A DNA stretch of 64,000 bases from Acephala macrosclerotiorum (lineage: Eukaryota; Ascomycota; Leotiomycetes; Helotiales; Mollisiaceae), in the NCBI GenBank assembly GCA_014904845.1, contig MU119242.1:1-64000 (forward strand), written 5' to 3'. Shown piece after piece: positions 1 to 10,884 of this stretch (position 1 is the first letter of the stretch; every line of letters starts with the position of its first letter). Under the pieces are notes generated by a model. That model did no database searches, was not told the origin of the DNA, and saw nothing but the letters and a program-made list of their open reading frames with translations. The translations under genes and the position numbers were made by a program.

Positions 1-95
<95 letters not shown>
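1..95. repeat. (AAT)n trinucleotide microsatellite
   Basis: An almost perfect run of AAT/ATA triplets fills the first ~95 bases and then dissolves into other A/T sequence. It sits at the contig edge of an AT-rich block. Confidence 0.95.
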
Positions 96-97
<2 letters not shown>

Positions 98-305
98 TAA
101 TTAATAATAATAAAATAATTTTTATTATTTAATTATAATAAGAAATATATAATTATTATTTTTAAATTATATTTTAATTTATTTAAATTAAAAAAATATT
201 AATTTTTATTAATTTAATTTTTTTTTATTAATTTGAATAATATATTTAATAATTTTAATAATTTGATTAATTAATTAAAATAATAAGATTTAATTAAATA
301 CGGAG
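96..305. other. AT-rich block, RIP-like
   Basis: Nearly pure A/T with only a few G or C bases and no open frame. Composition switches abruptly to normal near base 300, where a gene relic begins. Such sharp AT-rich blocks in filamentous ascomycetes are usually repeats hypermutated by RIP (C to T changes); that origin is inferred here. Confidence 0.75.
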
Positions 306-317
306 ATATTATATCTA

Positions 318-635
318 TTGCAATGTTTGCTTAGTATTAAACTATTCGAAAGTTTAATAGGAACTACGTTCACGACTCCGAATTCAATTGCAAAGGAAAT
401 CAGCTTTGAGACTTATATTCAAGGAGCGTGGGTTGCGTTTGCAAAGGACCCTCTCAATGGGCTGACGACTTATGGAGGCGGGTGGCTTTTGTATGGCCCT
501 GCTGAGGAGTCTCTCATCCGACTTGCTTACGACAACCTTGTTGGTACGAACCTCGCTTTCCCAGAGCTCTATAATGCGGGATGCGTCAATGCAAGCCTAT
601 CGGCCTTGATATGTCGCGTTCTCGGGCAATGTTAA
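318..635 (+). pseudogene. carboxylesterase type B, C-terminal relic
   Basis: An open frame of about 105 codons whose middle reads like the last ~60 residues of fungal type B carboxylesterases (alpha/beta hydrolases): 'YIQGAWVAFAKDPLNGLTTY', then a 'YGPAEESLIRLAYDN' segment. The full family protein is about 500-600 aa, so the nucleophile elbow, acid residue and most of the fold are absent. The frame opens straight out of the AT-rich block, which suggests the 5' part was destroyed or replaced by it. The ATG at 318 is not a credible native start. Product identity is fairly secure for the fragment; no function is expected. Confidence 0.6.
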
Positions 636-879
636 CTACCATTTGGCGCGCAAGATTTCGTAGAGAAGCATGGTCGGACGATAGCTTATGTAGATTCCGA
701 GTCAATGCATGCCGATTGGGATTGCTTCAGCTAGAGCCTATCTGAGAATTCATTAACCTCATCTTAAAGTGTATTCATCTCCTGGCAAATCCGAGAGACA
801 AAAGATATCTAAGCACGAAAGACAGAGAAATTGTGATTGTAAGCCCGCTGCTACTTTCGAACGCTGAGAAACCTGATTG

Positions 880-1965
880 AACAAGACGATGAAGACCACA
901 ATCGCGGACATTCGTCGTTACAAGCATCAAGCTGACAATTGATGTCCTTTTCCCGGCATCACTGGCCAGTCTCTCAGCAAAGGGGAATGATGTGACGATG
1001 ATCAGGAATCCCGCTTGAGATCCCGATTCACTGGAATTGGCATGTCCATGGATAGGCATGGGAGCTATTCCTCAAGTCCAGCTGAGCAGCAAATGCAACT
1101 TGAAGCACTCGCGTACTCTCGGAAGCTCGTACCGAGTCATCCGTAGTATAATGTCAAGTGCTCGGTACATTCAACATGCAGCGCTGTTTGAAAGAATGAC
1201 AGCGCTATACTATACGGCGTGCCGAGAAATTCACTGACACCTACAGATAAAAGCATTGTTATTACACCGACGGCTTCCCTCTCATGGATGAGAAAGCGCC
1301 TCGAGACCTCAGGAGCGACACTCCAACGAGCTAACTTCAAATCTCCGTCAGGACTAAGCGCTATTGGGCCACGACGTCCTCATCAATGCGACTGGAACTG
1401 GCTCGGGCCTTTTGACAGACGTGAAGGACCTAAACGTTCAACCAGTTTTGGGCCAAACGATTCTCTTCGGAGCAACTTCGACAAAACATGGATCACTCGC
1501 AATGTTGATGTTTACACGTATGCACTTCGTCGTGTAGATGGGACCAGCATCCTCGGGGACATCAAAGAAATTGACAAATTGTAAGACTCCTAAATCCAAG
1601 AAAGGTTGACAACGTCTGATAGCGGTGTAGAAACACCTCTCCTGAGGATGATCATAGACAGAATGCAAGACGCCACAGGTTTGGGTGCTGAAACGTTACT
1701 GACAATCGGTACCTTAGATTTTCGCCGGATTAACTACAATATCACAGAAGGATTTCCGCTTAACGAATTGAAGGTCGCGCATGACGTTTTCGGCATTCGC
1801 GGCGAGTGAGCGGAGTTTTTGTAGAGGAGATTCTATACGAGCAGGAAGTCGTCCATGCGTACAGTAGGATTGACGAGGCGTTGAGACTTGGGCATCAGAT
1901 ACTGGCGAGGTCAACAGGAATGGAAGGTATATCTCTTTGCATGGGCGTCGGTCGTGCGGGGTGAA
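880..1965 (+). pseudogene. D-amino-acid oxidase-like relic, multiply broken
   Basis: Pieces of an FAD-dependent D-amino-acid oxidase appear in the right order but in different frames. Near 920-1015 is a Rossmann-type N-terminus ('LASLSAKGNDVTMIRNPA'). Near 1040 is a 'CPWIGMGAIP' piece that resembles the family's S-P-W-A-G-A motif, and near 1085 'EQQMQLEALAYSRKL'. Near 1370-1460 is 'HDVLINATGTGSG' followed by 'LNVQPVLGQTILF', the typical V-N-A-T-G...R-G-Q segment. Near 1505-1560 is 'RRVDGTSILGDIK', and near 1750-1860 'VAHDVFGIRG' and 'QEVVHAY'. At least four frame switches cannot be explained by plausible introns, so this is a pseudogene. Intact enzymes oxidatively deaminate D-amino acids, usually in peroxisomes. 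The order and spacing make the family call fairly safe. Confidence 0.6.
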
Positions 1966-2142
1966 CATCAAGATTTTGAGCTGCCGGGTCCTGTGTTTGG
2001 TGTAAAGCGGAGAAATGACCTAGTTGAGTAATCACAAACGTAATTGTGATGGAGTTGGAATCTAGATACTAGATACTGACCTTGCAACGTATCATACACA
2101 TATGGTAAAGCCTTTCAATCGTATTGCTATTCAGTTGGTCCA

Positions 2143-2442
2143 ATCATGATCTCCTGGCTCAATGAGTATTTCGGTGCTTTACCCGATGAACAACTTTGAT
2201 ATTGGGGATTGCCCAAACGATGGGTCCACGTTCAATACTTGGGTTCCGCTGTTGATTTTCAATACAGGGACTCGGGCACCGTTATTTCAGACGGGATTTA
2301 TTACTTGTATGGTCGTCGCGGTGGTACAGGTTGGGGGGGGTATTGCTGGGATGTGGTGGTTGATTGGACGTGGGCCCGCGAAGGTGTTTTGAGAGAAGAG
2401 GTGGAGGAGAGCGATGAATCTGTTGGCAATGTGAAAGACTAA
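2143..2442 (+). pseudogene. unknown coding relic with in-frame TGA
   Basis: One frame runs 'SWLNEYFGALPDEQL', a TGA near 2199, then continues 'YWGLPKRWVHVQYLGSAVDF' to a TAA near 2442. Residue usage (W, Y, G rich) looks coding on both sides of the stop, and CGA-to-TGA or TGG-to-TGA is the kind of change RIP makes. I do not recognise the family. Its 3' end faces the 3' end of the ECM33-like gene about 100 bp away. Confidence 0.3.
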
Positions 2443-2546
2443 TAATCACGATGAAGCTTGAAGAATGCACATTTGTTGCCGAAATCGGTAATACTATGTG
2501 GAAATTCAGCCATGAAATTCGTTTCATTCGTCTACCAGAATCTCCA

Positions 2547-4169
2547 TCACCTCGCTCTGGGGTGACTAGCGTTAGGTGGTGCTTCGCTCACGGTCCCAGC
2601 TTCCACTTGAGGCGAACCTGTGACCACGCCCTCATTATAGCCCGGTGGAACCTCACCTGGCTTTCCCACTCTACTATACTTGGGGAGACCCTCTCCTTCC
2701 GATTGTTGCCTCGTATGTCCCATATCGCCAAGATCCACAACTATAGGTTCTTCTGCTACACTTCCCCGACGAGGATGCCTTCTCCTCCACCACCACCGAG
2801 TCATAAATGCGCACAAGAAAAGCCCTGCAATGATAGATAGAAGAATTATGATTGCCTTGACAGGCTTTGATAATGCAAGACCTTGGTTGGGGGCTTGATA
2901 ATGTTTTGCCGAGTCCTTCGTTTCTCCTGGGAGGTACGCACCGCATGAATAGAAAGAAGATGCCCAGCCTTCGGAAATTGCTAGCTTGTCGAAGGTTGTA
3001 CAGTCTAGGTTCGAATTGGAGCTGTTGAGATGAAAACCGGTAAGAATGCTGCGGAGATTTGGTAATATGACGCTAGAATGACCCGTTAGATATGAAAACA
3101 TTCTGGGAAAAGGAAGTCTTACTTTGAGAAGTTTCCCGCAAGAGATACATTCCCGTGAGCGTACCATAGTTGGTTCAAATGAGTGATCGTGTCCAACCCA
3201 GTGTTATTCGATACCATGAAGTCTCCGTCAATACTAGTCAAAATCGGGAGGTTGAGGTCTTCCAACAAATCATTGTTGCTGATGATAAGACTCCCTCCAA
3301 TGGCAGTAAGTTGTGGCGCTGCGAAGGCATCAAGAGCATTGTCTGATAACTCAAGATTCGCGCTTGTTTCGGAAAGCGTTGTGACATCGATGTAAGCAGC
3401 ATTGCTAATTATGATGCCCCCAACAGATCTCAAGTTTGGGAGCAAAATCTGTGCCGAAGGTCCGTTGTTGACAATCATCAATGAATTGCTGCCCCAAGAG
3501 AGGCCGGTAAGATTGATATTTCCGAGCTGCTGATTGCCTTTGATCCAAATCAAGTCCGGGTTGGAAAAATGCGTGAAGTTGAGAAATTCAAGGCTAGAAA
3601 CACCAGTGTTTACAATCGAAATGTCTCCATCTACATTCGCTCCTGGTAAATCATTTGACGTCAGGTTACCAAACGAGATTGTTCCAAGTTCTGGCACTGC
3701 ATCCCAGTATACTCCCCCATTGATGTTGTCTAGCAGTGGGAACTCGAGAGTGGTGAGAAGTGGGAGGTTTGAGAGTGTGAAGTTCTTGGCGATTTGGGAC
3801 AATGACGCAGCCGCGATACTCTGCAGTCCATCACAGTTTGAGGTTGCCAAATTTCCTTCAATTATTCCGATGCCATTCAAGGTGATTTGTGTGAGGTCGT
3901 TGCCATGGATGACGACGTCTCCGGTGACTGTGGTACAGTTGCTCAGTGCGTCTGCGGCTGCCTGAGAATCGACGATGAAGGAGCCATCATTCGAGGCTGT
4001 GCAAGAGGCCTCTGCTACACATTGTTAGTCTGTATTCATAGACTTTGTACCGCTGAAAGAAGGAAAGAAGGAGCATACCGCTATTACTTACGCCAGCAAG
4101 AAAGCTCACAGCCAAAACGGCTGCCAAACCAGCACGGCGTATCCGCCTCCGAACCCCTGCAGACTCCAT
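2547..4169 (-). CDS. ECM33/SPS2-like receptor L-domain cell-wall protein
   Basis: Three exons: 4169-4092, about 4009-3123 and 3072-2547, giving 496 aa in frame. Exon 1 is a signal peptide ('RRAGLAAVLAVSFLAG'). Exon 2 has the family's opening C-T-A-S-N-D-G-S and then leucine-rich, N-glycosylation-rich beta-helix repeats (for example 'LSNLPLLTTLEFPLLDNING', 'GGSLIISNNDLLEDLNLPIL'), as in receptor L-domain proteins that support wall integrity in yeasts and moulds. Exon 3 closes the ectodomain with a C-x-C-pair region and then has a clear membrane segment ('AIIILLSIIAGLFLCAF'), a basic W-R-R cluster and a Pro-rich cytosolic tail. So it is a type I membrane protein rather than the usual GPI-anchored form. 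Splice signals: GTAAGT and GTAAGA donors; the exon 2 acceptor is placed by frame. It is intact although flanked by decayed sequence. Confidence 0.8.
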
Positions 4170-4389
4170 TCTTATGTACGATGTCTCAAAGAATTCGGTC
4201 TCTCACTTCCAGTCTTGCTCTACCATTTTGCAGCTTCGTGAGAAGAACGTCGTCAGCCTCTGCAGCCAAGGCAACAGAGGATTTTGGGTGAAATTGCTGG
4301 CACTCGGTCAGTGCGTCAGCAGCGGCTCTACGCAAACTCCGGGATGTAGCCTCAGGCAGCATCTTCGGGGTCGTCGTTTTTATTCGTTT

Positions 4390-4790
4390 TATCGGAAGTT
4401 TTATTTGTAATATTAATCCTTTCAAATTCAAATTAAAAACCTTTAAAGTAATATATAATTAAAATTATATAAATATATTTATTAATTTTTTATATTATAA
4501 TTTTTATTAATTATTAATTTAAATTTTTTTATTTTAATAAATATTTTATTTAAAATAAAATCGAATAAATTTTTAAATTTTTTAAAATATTATTTTTTTA
4601 AAAATAAATGTTTTAACGTATTTAATAAACGATTTTTATTTTTATTTAAATATTAATATTAAATTTTTTTTTAATATTTATAAAATTAATATAAATATTA
4701 AATAATAATTAAAATATCGTTATTATATAAAGTTTTTAATTTTTAAATAAAGTATTCTATATATATTATAATAACCAATTATTTTCCACT
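4390..4790. other. AT-rich block, RIP-like
   Basis: About 400 bases of almost only A and T with a few isolated CG remnants, between the 5' end of the ECM33-like gene and the receptor-tail relic. No open frame. Likely a RIP-destroyed repeat; no parent element can be recognised. Confidence 0.75.
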
Positions 4791-4954
4791 TAAGACAATA
4801 GATGGTAATTCGCAATATACCTTAAAGCGAAGTTTTTTCTAAGAAACGTTGAGTACTCTTGACCCTCAATACCATAGGCTTGCCGAGACAATCTAGATAT
4901 GTCAACACGGACTACGAATGACATAACTTCTCGGTCTTTCAATGTGTTTTCAAA

Positions 4955-5395
4955 GATAACAACCTAGAGAAGATCGTGGCCATACCACCCCTCCTGACAG
5001 AAACCACGAATACAACAGGAGTCAGCACGGGCACAAAGGTTGGAATCATCGTTGGTGCCATACCCCTCGCAATACTGCCTGCAATTGGCGCATTCCTTTT
5101 TTTTCAGACGTCGTAGGGAGCAACGGAAAGCAGAGTAGGCCGAGGAGGATGTTGTAATAGCGGCAACGGTCCCTATCCCAAGCCAAGAAATGGGTACTGA
5201 GGGCGAATTGACAGAGGATGAATTGCGGAAGTAGAGGATGACAGAGGTTCCTGCAATCGTTCCTGGTGAGACGCCCGCGACGGAAATCAAAGCTGAGGTG
5301 ATGGGGTCGGACGTGAGGCAAGAGCTTGCTGGGATGGAAGCCGCGTTCGAGTTGCCTGGTAGTCCAGGTACAGACTTTGCGAAAAGTCCATAGGT
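4955..5395 (+). pseudogene. single-pass membrane protein tail relic (stalk, TM, cytosolic tail)
   Basis: A Thr/Gly stalk ('TETTNTTGVSTGTKVG') runs into a hydrophobic segment ('IIVGAIPLAILPAIGAFLFF'). At an eight-T run (about 5095-5102) the frame breaks, and the expected stop-transfer cluster 'RRRREQRKAE' is found one frame over. A third piece from about 5147 reads as an acidic/Pro tail ('AATVPIPSQEMGTEGELTED', later 'MGSDVRQELAGMEAAFELPG'), interrupted by TAG stops near 5237 and 5391. This stalk-TM-tail pattern is common at the C-terminus of fungal WSC-type and other secreted-domain membrane proteins. The extracellular domain is gone, so the exact family is unknown. Confidence 0.5.
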
Positions 5396-5668
5396 AGAAA
5401 TCATGGAGATTATTCTTGTTCAACCTCTTGGATCTGGATGTCCGAGAAGACTAGAGCGACGTTGAATTCGAGGACGAAGAATCAAGAATCGAAGATTAAT
5501 CAATCTTGTTGACTTGGGGCTAGCCTAATCATGAGCATAGGCGGGGCTGGTGTGTGTTTCGGAGAATATTGAGAGATTTGCGACTCTTCGTTGTCAATCT
5601 TATTGGAGAAACTGAAGTAATTATTGTCTGTTAATTGTAGAAAAGGATTTTGGTGTTAATCGATATCG

Positions 5669-5848
5669 ATTATCTGGGAGTTTGCCCTACCCGGCCCGCG
5701 ATTTGTAGAAGTTGTCGAACGCGACTTAAACCACACTTTCACAGAAGGCGGGCGGCAGGTCAGGGAATGGCAGGCAGAACCCGAACGAATATCGAACGAG
5801 CTCAAAAAGGTGAGGCAAATCGGCGAGCAGATCCTAGAGAACATGTAG
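5669..5848 (+). pseudogene. short helical coding-like fragment, no start
   Basis: An open frame without ATG reads 'EFALPGPRFVEVVERDLNHT' and continues as a strongly helical, charged stretch ('ISNELKKVRQIGEQILENM') to a TAG at 5846. Composition is clearly protein-like, but it lacks a start and any recognised domain. It could be the last exon of a lost gene. The rest of 5396-6685 shows no other supportable gene. Confidence 0.25.
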
Positions 5849-6685
5849 TATATCGAACCATGAGTCAACGAAACATAGGACGAAGAGTGCTACACCCCAA
5901 GTTGAGGGCATCTCCGGTGACTAACCTAAAGTCTTTTTTGTCAACCTCCACTGGTTCTATTTGCATGCAGAGAATCTCACAAAGCTGCGTCGAGATGGTA
6001 CGGCCGCGCCTTTGATGCAGTGCAATCGCCAGATGCTTTCCGGGGAGACCTACTTCAATTTCTGTTGTGATATTTTATATATCCGTTGGAACAAATTTTA
6101 CTCGGAAAAGTTACTCGGAAAAGAAAGTTTTCAATTTTCTCGATCTTATTCCAGGCAGCTTTGATGGCTGGTCTCTGTCATGCGTTTCGAATCTTGCTGT
6201 TCTCACAGACAGGAATGAGCTTATGAGTTTTAACATCTCCCTGGAATGGTTGATCTCGCGGGGTTTGAAGGAATTTGGCTGTGTCGAGAATTTAATTCTT
6301 GTAAGTCTCATTTTAATAGACAAATAAAAACATATTCTACCCTGCTGTGTTTAGAGATGCTTCTACACCTTTAAATATCTCATTGCTCTCGGGGCTCGAA
6401 GGACACATACTGACTCCGAATTGGAAATAGGTCGCTTCTCACTTCAATCGTGGCTCCTCTCAAACTTATGATCGCTCCCCTCCTATGCATCATGACGACC
6501 AAAGATCTCTCTTTGTGAGCCAGTTGGCGTGCGGTTTCTCAAGGGGAAGTATGGTCATTGTTTTCCTCCGAAGGAAACCGAAGTTGACGAGCTTTGAACT
6601 TGAACTAGTTGAAAGTTGATGTGGAAGAGCTAGAAAGACGGCGGGCACTACGAACCCACATATAGCTGACAATAATAAAGGGGAG

Positions 6686-6913
6686 ATGTCCGATATCGAC
6701 TACAAGATCGTGATCCCGACGGACCTCAAGCCATTCGTGGACTGTTTGAAAGATAGGCATTCGGAGACCGTGGAGCGCGAGAAGCGGTGCAAGGAGGAAG
6801 ATGAATACATTGCCTATTTGAACGAGGGAATGAAGTCTTTTACAGACATCTTGGGTGGTATGGGACTACCGATACCAGATAAGTCGGGTGAGGGCCACCA
6901 ACAAGAATCCTGA
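6686..6913 (+). CDS. small acidic hypothetical protein (75 aa)
   Basis: A complete small frame from ATG at 6686 to TGA at 6911-6913. The product begins 'MSDIDYKIVIPTDLKPFVDC', then has a charged helical section ('EREKRCKEEDEYIAYLNEGM') and a short 'SFTDILGGMGLPIPDK' end. Codon choice and residue mix look coding, unlike its surroundings, and the upstream sequence ends in an A-rich stretch before ATG. I do not recognise it. It could be a real small protein or the surviving exon of a larger relic together with the fragment at 5669-5848. Confidence 0.35.
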   Translation: MSDIDYKIVIPTDLKPFVDCLKDRHSETVEREKRCKEEDEYIAYLNEGMKSFTDILGGMGLPIPDKSGEGHQQES

Positions 6914-7820
6914 GCATTCGGATTTATGTACTTGGCATGGTTCCTTACCTTTGGTCAGAGCAAGAATATAATATGATCAACTTTTCTGGCCGCCTCAAGG
7001 ACTTCGAAAACAACTCTTCTTCGCATGTATGCCGATGCAACAATGCCGATTGTCCCTTCTTTTGATGAATATGGCGAGCATTTTCCGAGGAATTTTTTCC
7101 TGACATCCGAGTCTTCGACGAGATTCCTGCGAGTCTTATATCTCAGGTTGCTACAAGATTCTCTTGAGGTCCATCGAGCCTCTTTCGGCATCGGAAGAGA
7201 CAAAAGAAGTGACTGGACATAGGCCTTGGACCCCCTATAAATACACAATCACGTGCAAGAAAAGTGGGCAGCAGTTTCACGTACAGCTTTGGCCAAGGTG
7301 ACTGAAACGCATAGAAAGAAAACACGAATCTGCTTATTAAAATAATATGAACCAGAAATAAATCTCTAATCTCACAATTGTCATCCTTGCCGTCCGTTCT
7401 CCCAGCAAATCTCCCCACGCAAAGAAACTTCTCCCTTGGCTTGGTACTGTACGTCATTGCCGAGCGCATCCCTCCAATTCGGTCCATTCTCGATTGAGGT
7501 GGGGTAAATAACCAGAAAAGAACCGCAACCAGCACTGCAAAGAATCACATCCCTTCCCTCGCTCCTCTTCCACCTTAATTGAGCCCCTCCTCCTCTTGCT
7601 CAATTGACCTTTTCGCTCGCCATATACTTATTGATATCTGCACAGTACTCACATCGTCTCGTCGCATCCTATCTATCGCATGCTTTAAGGGTCATCTCTT
7701 CTCTTCTCCCCGCTATCGCACTAGCAAGCAATGCCTTCGACCGTCTGATCACCACGTCTACTCCTCCATTCCAGTTCCAGTCCGCCTTTCAACTGCAACT
7801 GACAACCTACCGCTACTCCG
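6914..7820. other. intergenic region, kinase upstream region
   Basis: No gene could be supported in 6914-7250. From about 7500 the sequence becomes pyrimidine-rich (CCTCC, CTCTTC runs) up to the kinase ATG at 7821, as expected for a fungal core promoter and 5' leader. Confidence 0.5.
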
Positions 7821-9357
7821 ATGCAAGTCCATCGTAGAATTAGTATGAAGCTCCGAGAAGTGGCGGACTCGGTCTTTCACCACGGATCTCAATCTACGCA
7901 GTCGGCAGCGGAAATGGCCCAGACGACAGAGCAGGAGAAGCAGTTCATTGCTCACTTCTCCGACGAACAGCATCCACTGGCACTTGGGGAGGTTGCGCAG
8001 AACTCAAAGAAGAAGGAACTGGGCAGGAGCTCGAAGGGGTTGAGTGTGAGGGATTTCGAGCTCGTGAGGACGCTGGGAACGGGTGCGTGCAGCTGATTAT
8101 TGTTTATGCGGTGTCGCGATGCTGTGTCGAGGGGTGGATTTGGGGCATGCATGCTGATTAGGGGCATAGGTACTTTTGCGCGGGTGTGGCTTGTGAGACT
8201 TGCTAGTCCTGCAGAGGAGGATCGCGATAAGGTGTTTGCGCTGAAAGTCCTGCGAAAGGTTGAAGGTTTGTCAAGATTATAATGTTCCAGACTCTGTTGA
8301 CAATATTCTAGTTATCAAGCTCAAGCAAGTCGACCACGTGAATCATGAACGCTCTATTCTCGCAGATGTTGCTGGCCACCCATTCATTACTACCTTAATT
8401 ACTTCTTTCTCTGATCACGACTCTTTATACATGCTTGTGAGTCTTCGATCTTCATCTGCGGAGTACTTGCTGACCTGCGATCTTGATAGCTCGATTACTG
8501 CCCTGGTGGTGAAGTTTTCTCATACCTTCGAAAAGCGAAACGATTCGACGAAAACACCTCACGGTTTTACGCTGCCGAAATAGTTCTTATCCTCGAATTC
8601 CTACATGAGCGGGAGGGAGTTGCATACCGGGACTTGAAGCCTGAAAATCTGCTGTTGGATGCAGAGGGTCATATCAAATTGGTGGACTTTGGTTTTGCAA
8701 AGCGCCTTGGAAACAGTGAGCGACGCCGAAGTTTTGGCAGAGGCTTTGTTGACAAGAAATCAGGGGAAACGTATACGTTGTGCGGAACTCCCGAATACCT
8801 TGCCCCCGAGGTAATTCAATCGAAGGGTCATACTACAGCGGTCGACTGGTGGGCCCTGGGGATTCTGATCTATGAATTCTTGACCGGCTATCCTCCGTTC
8901 TGGAACTCTAACCCAATAGAAATTTATAAACAGTACGTCCGCTTATCCCAAGCCTCCCTTGTCGCTTAATTCCTTTGTCCTCCCAACCTAACACCTCTCC
9001 GCCTTCCTCTAAACTAATCCCCACCGCAGAATCGTATCCAAACCCGTCCACTTCCCCACCGAACCTGCCATCTCCCCAGAAGCCAAAGACATAATTCGCC
9101 AATTCTGCACCGTCGACCGCTCCAAGCGCCTAGGAAACATCTCCGGTGGTGCTGCCCGGGTCAAGGAACATCCATTCTTTAATGGTATAGTGTGGGAAGA
9201 GGTTTATTACAAGAACTACAAGGGCCCAATTATTCCGCCGATTAGGTACCCAGGAGATGCTCAGTGTTTCGACACGTACCCAGATGAGAAAGCGGGGAGG
9301 GAGGTTTATAGCGATGAGTTGAAAAGGAAGTGGGAGGACCACTTCAAGGATTTCTAG
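7821..9357 (+). CDS. cAMP-dependent protein kinase catalytic subunit, second (PkaC2-like) type
   Basis: Five exons (7821-8082, 8170-8265, 8312-8436, 8490-8932, 9030-9357) close to 417 aa. It is an AGC kinase: Gly loop 'LGTGTFARVW' (residues 86-94), ATP-anchoring Lys113 in 'FALKVL', catalytic loop '[12 protein letters not shown]' (Asp209), 'DFG' at 227-229, activation loop '[13 protein letters not shown]' with Thr257 in the PKA Thr197 position, then the C-lobe, a basic-acidic tail and a terminal hydrophobic motif 'HFKDF', the PKA-style F-x-x-F end. Compared with standard PKA it has Ala for the third glycine-loop Gly and about 15 extra residues ('[17 protein letters not shown]') between DFG and the activation Thr. 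These features fit the second fungal catalytic subunit better than the main one. It phosphorylates R-R-x-S/T sites under cAMP control. Family certain, paralogue type likely. Confidence 0.88.
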
Positions 9358-9984
9358 GAATGAGGGGTGACGAGATTCCTAGCTCGTATGGCAAGGGAGG
9401 ATAGACAAGGGGTATGTATATGCTGGATGGGCGGTTGACTGGGAATGGTCAGGGATCATCATACGGCGTTTTGGGCATTCGAACTGGATACCGAGTATCT
9501 TGAATAGGAGGAGGGTTTTCCGCCTCGCTTTGTCTAGGGGAGCTTTGCTATTGTATAAAGAGACGCAATGAGATGAGAGATGAGGCGAGAGACGAGACAC
9601 TGTATTGATACGGGATCATACACAAACGAACCAGAGGTATGAGAAATGGAGGAGCAGCTGGTGGATACCAACAATGATCTTTGATGTCATTTGAAGTATT
9701 TATGTCGAAAGATAGACATAACAACCCCGAAGAGAATTGAAGAGAAGAAAGCGACTTGGCAGTTGATGGACAATGTGATTTGAAAACCTTGAATTGATTC
9801 AAAGACGAGCAAACTAAGTATACAGAGATATCATACGAGATAATGGACTCTCCTCATCCTCCTTTTGGTATTACAGCCGAATCACCATACGCCACGCTTC
9901 CGTTCTACAATACCGCTAGATCAATCCCTCTCCAACACCAACACTCTCACCCCTCTCTTCTCTCTTCTCTCCTCCCATCACCGC
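9358..9984. other. convergent 3' region, no gene
   Basis: Space between the kinase stop and the stop of the minus-strand DUF4336-like gene. It holds both 3' untranslated regions presumably; I see no coding frame with protein-like composition. Confidence 0.5.
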
Positions 9985-10884
9985 TCATTTCCTCCCCTCC
10001 AAATGCCACCCAGCAACCTTCTCAAAAACCGTCTTGCCATCCCCAATCAACGTCTCCCCATGACAAGGCACCAAATTAACAAAATCCCAAGTATTAATCT
10101 TCCTCAAACTAGTACTAAACCCTGTCCTATCCTTAGAACTCAACACATACCACAACATCCTTTTCTGCCAAAGCGCATCTCCCTTGGTATTCTGCAACGC
10201 TCCAAAGATTTTTGTCGCCCAGCCGGAGCTTGCATCGGCGCCTGGAACCCGGGAATATTGTTCTGTGGCGGGGAGGTTGAAGATTAGGTCTGCTTCTATA
10301 AGAGTCTTGGAGGGTTTGTGACAGAATACTAATTCTTTGTTCGTGTGGGCGTCTACGAATTCGTAGTCGAATTCTCGGTCGAATTCATCGCTGACTTTGA
10401 TGTTCTCTTTTCCTTTCGCGGTGAAGACGGTTTTGAAGTCCAAAATTGTGACATCTTTGTCTGTCCTGTTCTGCTCGGCTCTCTTTTCTGCGAGACCTTC
10501 GGGACCAATGATATGGTGGGCTGGGAATGCAGCAGCCCAGGGAGAGAGGAAGATGTGATGTTCCATGTCTGGAGCAATCAAGTATGTGGTTGGCGGATTG
10601 GGAGATATTGATGCAAGCTTCGACTTGACTGTTGGTGTGAGGGCAACTGGGGAGAAGACTGCTAGGGAGCCAGATTGAAGCTTTACTGTTTGTCACATTC
10701 TTGTCAGCAGTTGCTCTCGTATTGTATTTGAGTTTTGGGGAGGATAAATACCAATTGTAGCTCGTCCACCAATCTTTATCCTTCCGAATCGTAGGAATGG
10801 AACTGAGAGGGTGGTGACGCCTGGAGCGATATCGCGGATTACCATCACCTCCTCTGGGTTCGAGGGAATGAGTTTGGATGTCAT
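9985..10884 (-). CDS. DUF4336-like protein, metallo-beta-lactamase-type fold
   Basis: Two exons (10884-10752, 10685-9985) with a 66-nt intron close to 277 aa. The start 'MTSKLIPSNPEEVMVIRDI' was chosen over an ATG upstream because the upstream residues are low-complexity and the known family starts here. The protein continues 'VPFLRFGRIKIGGRATIV', 'VFSPVALTPTV', 'YLIAPDMEHHIFLSPWAAAF' and 'IIGPEGL', with a late 'ADLIFNLPATEQYSRV' and 'NLVPCHGETLIGDGK'. His and Asp residues in D-M-E-H-H and P-C-H-G are where metal ligands sit in the related beta-lactamase-fold enzymes. This matches fungal DUF4336 proteins, whose substrate is unknown. Convergent with the kinase gene. Confidence 0.85.
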
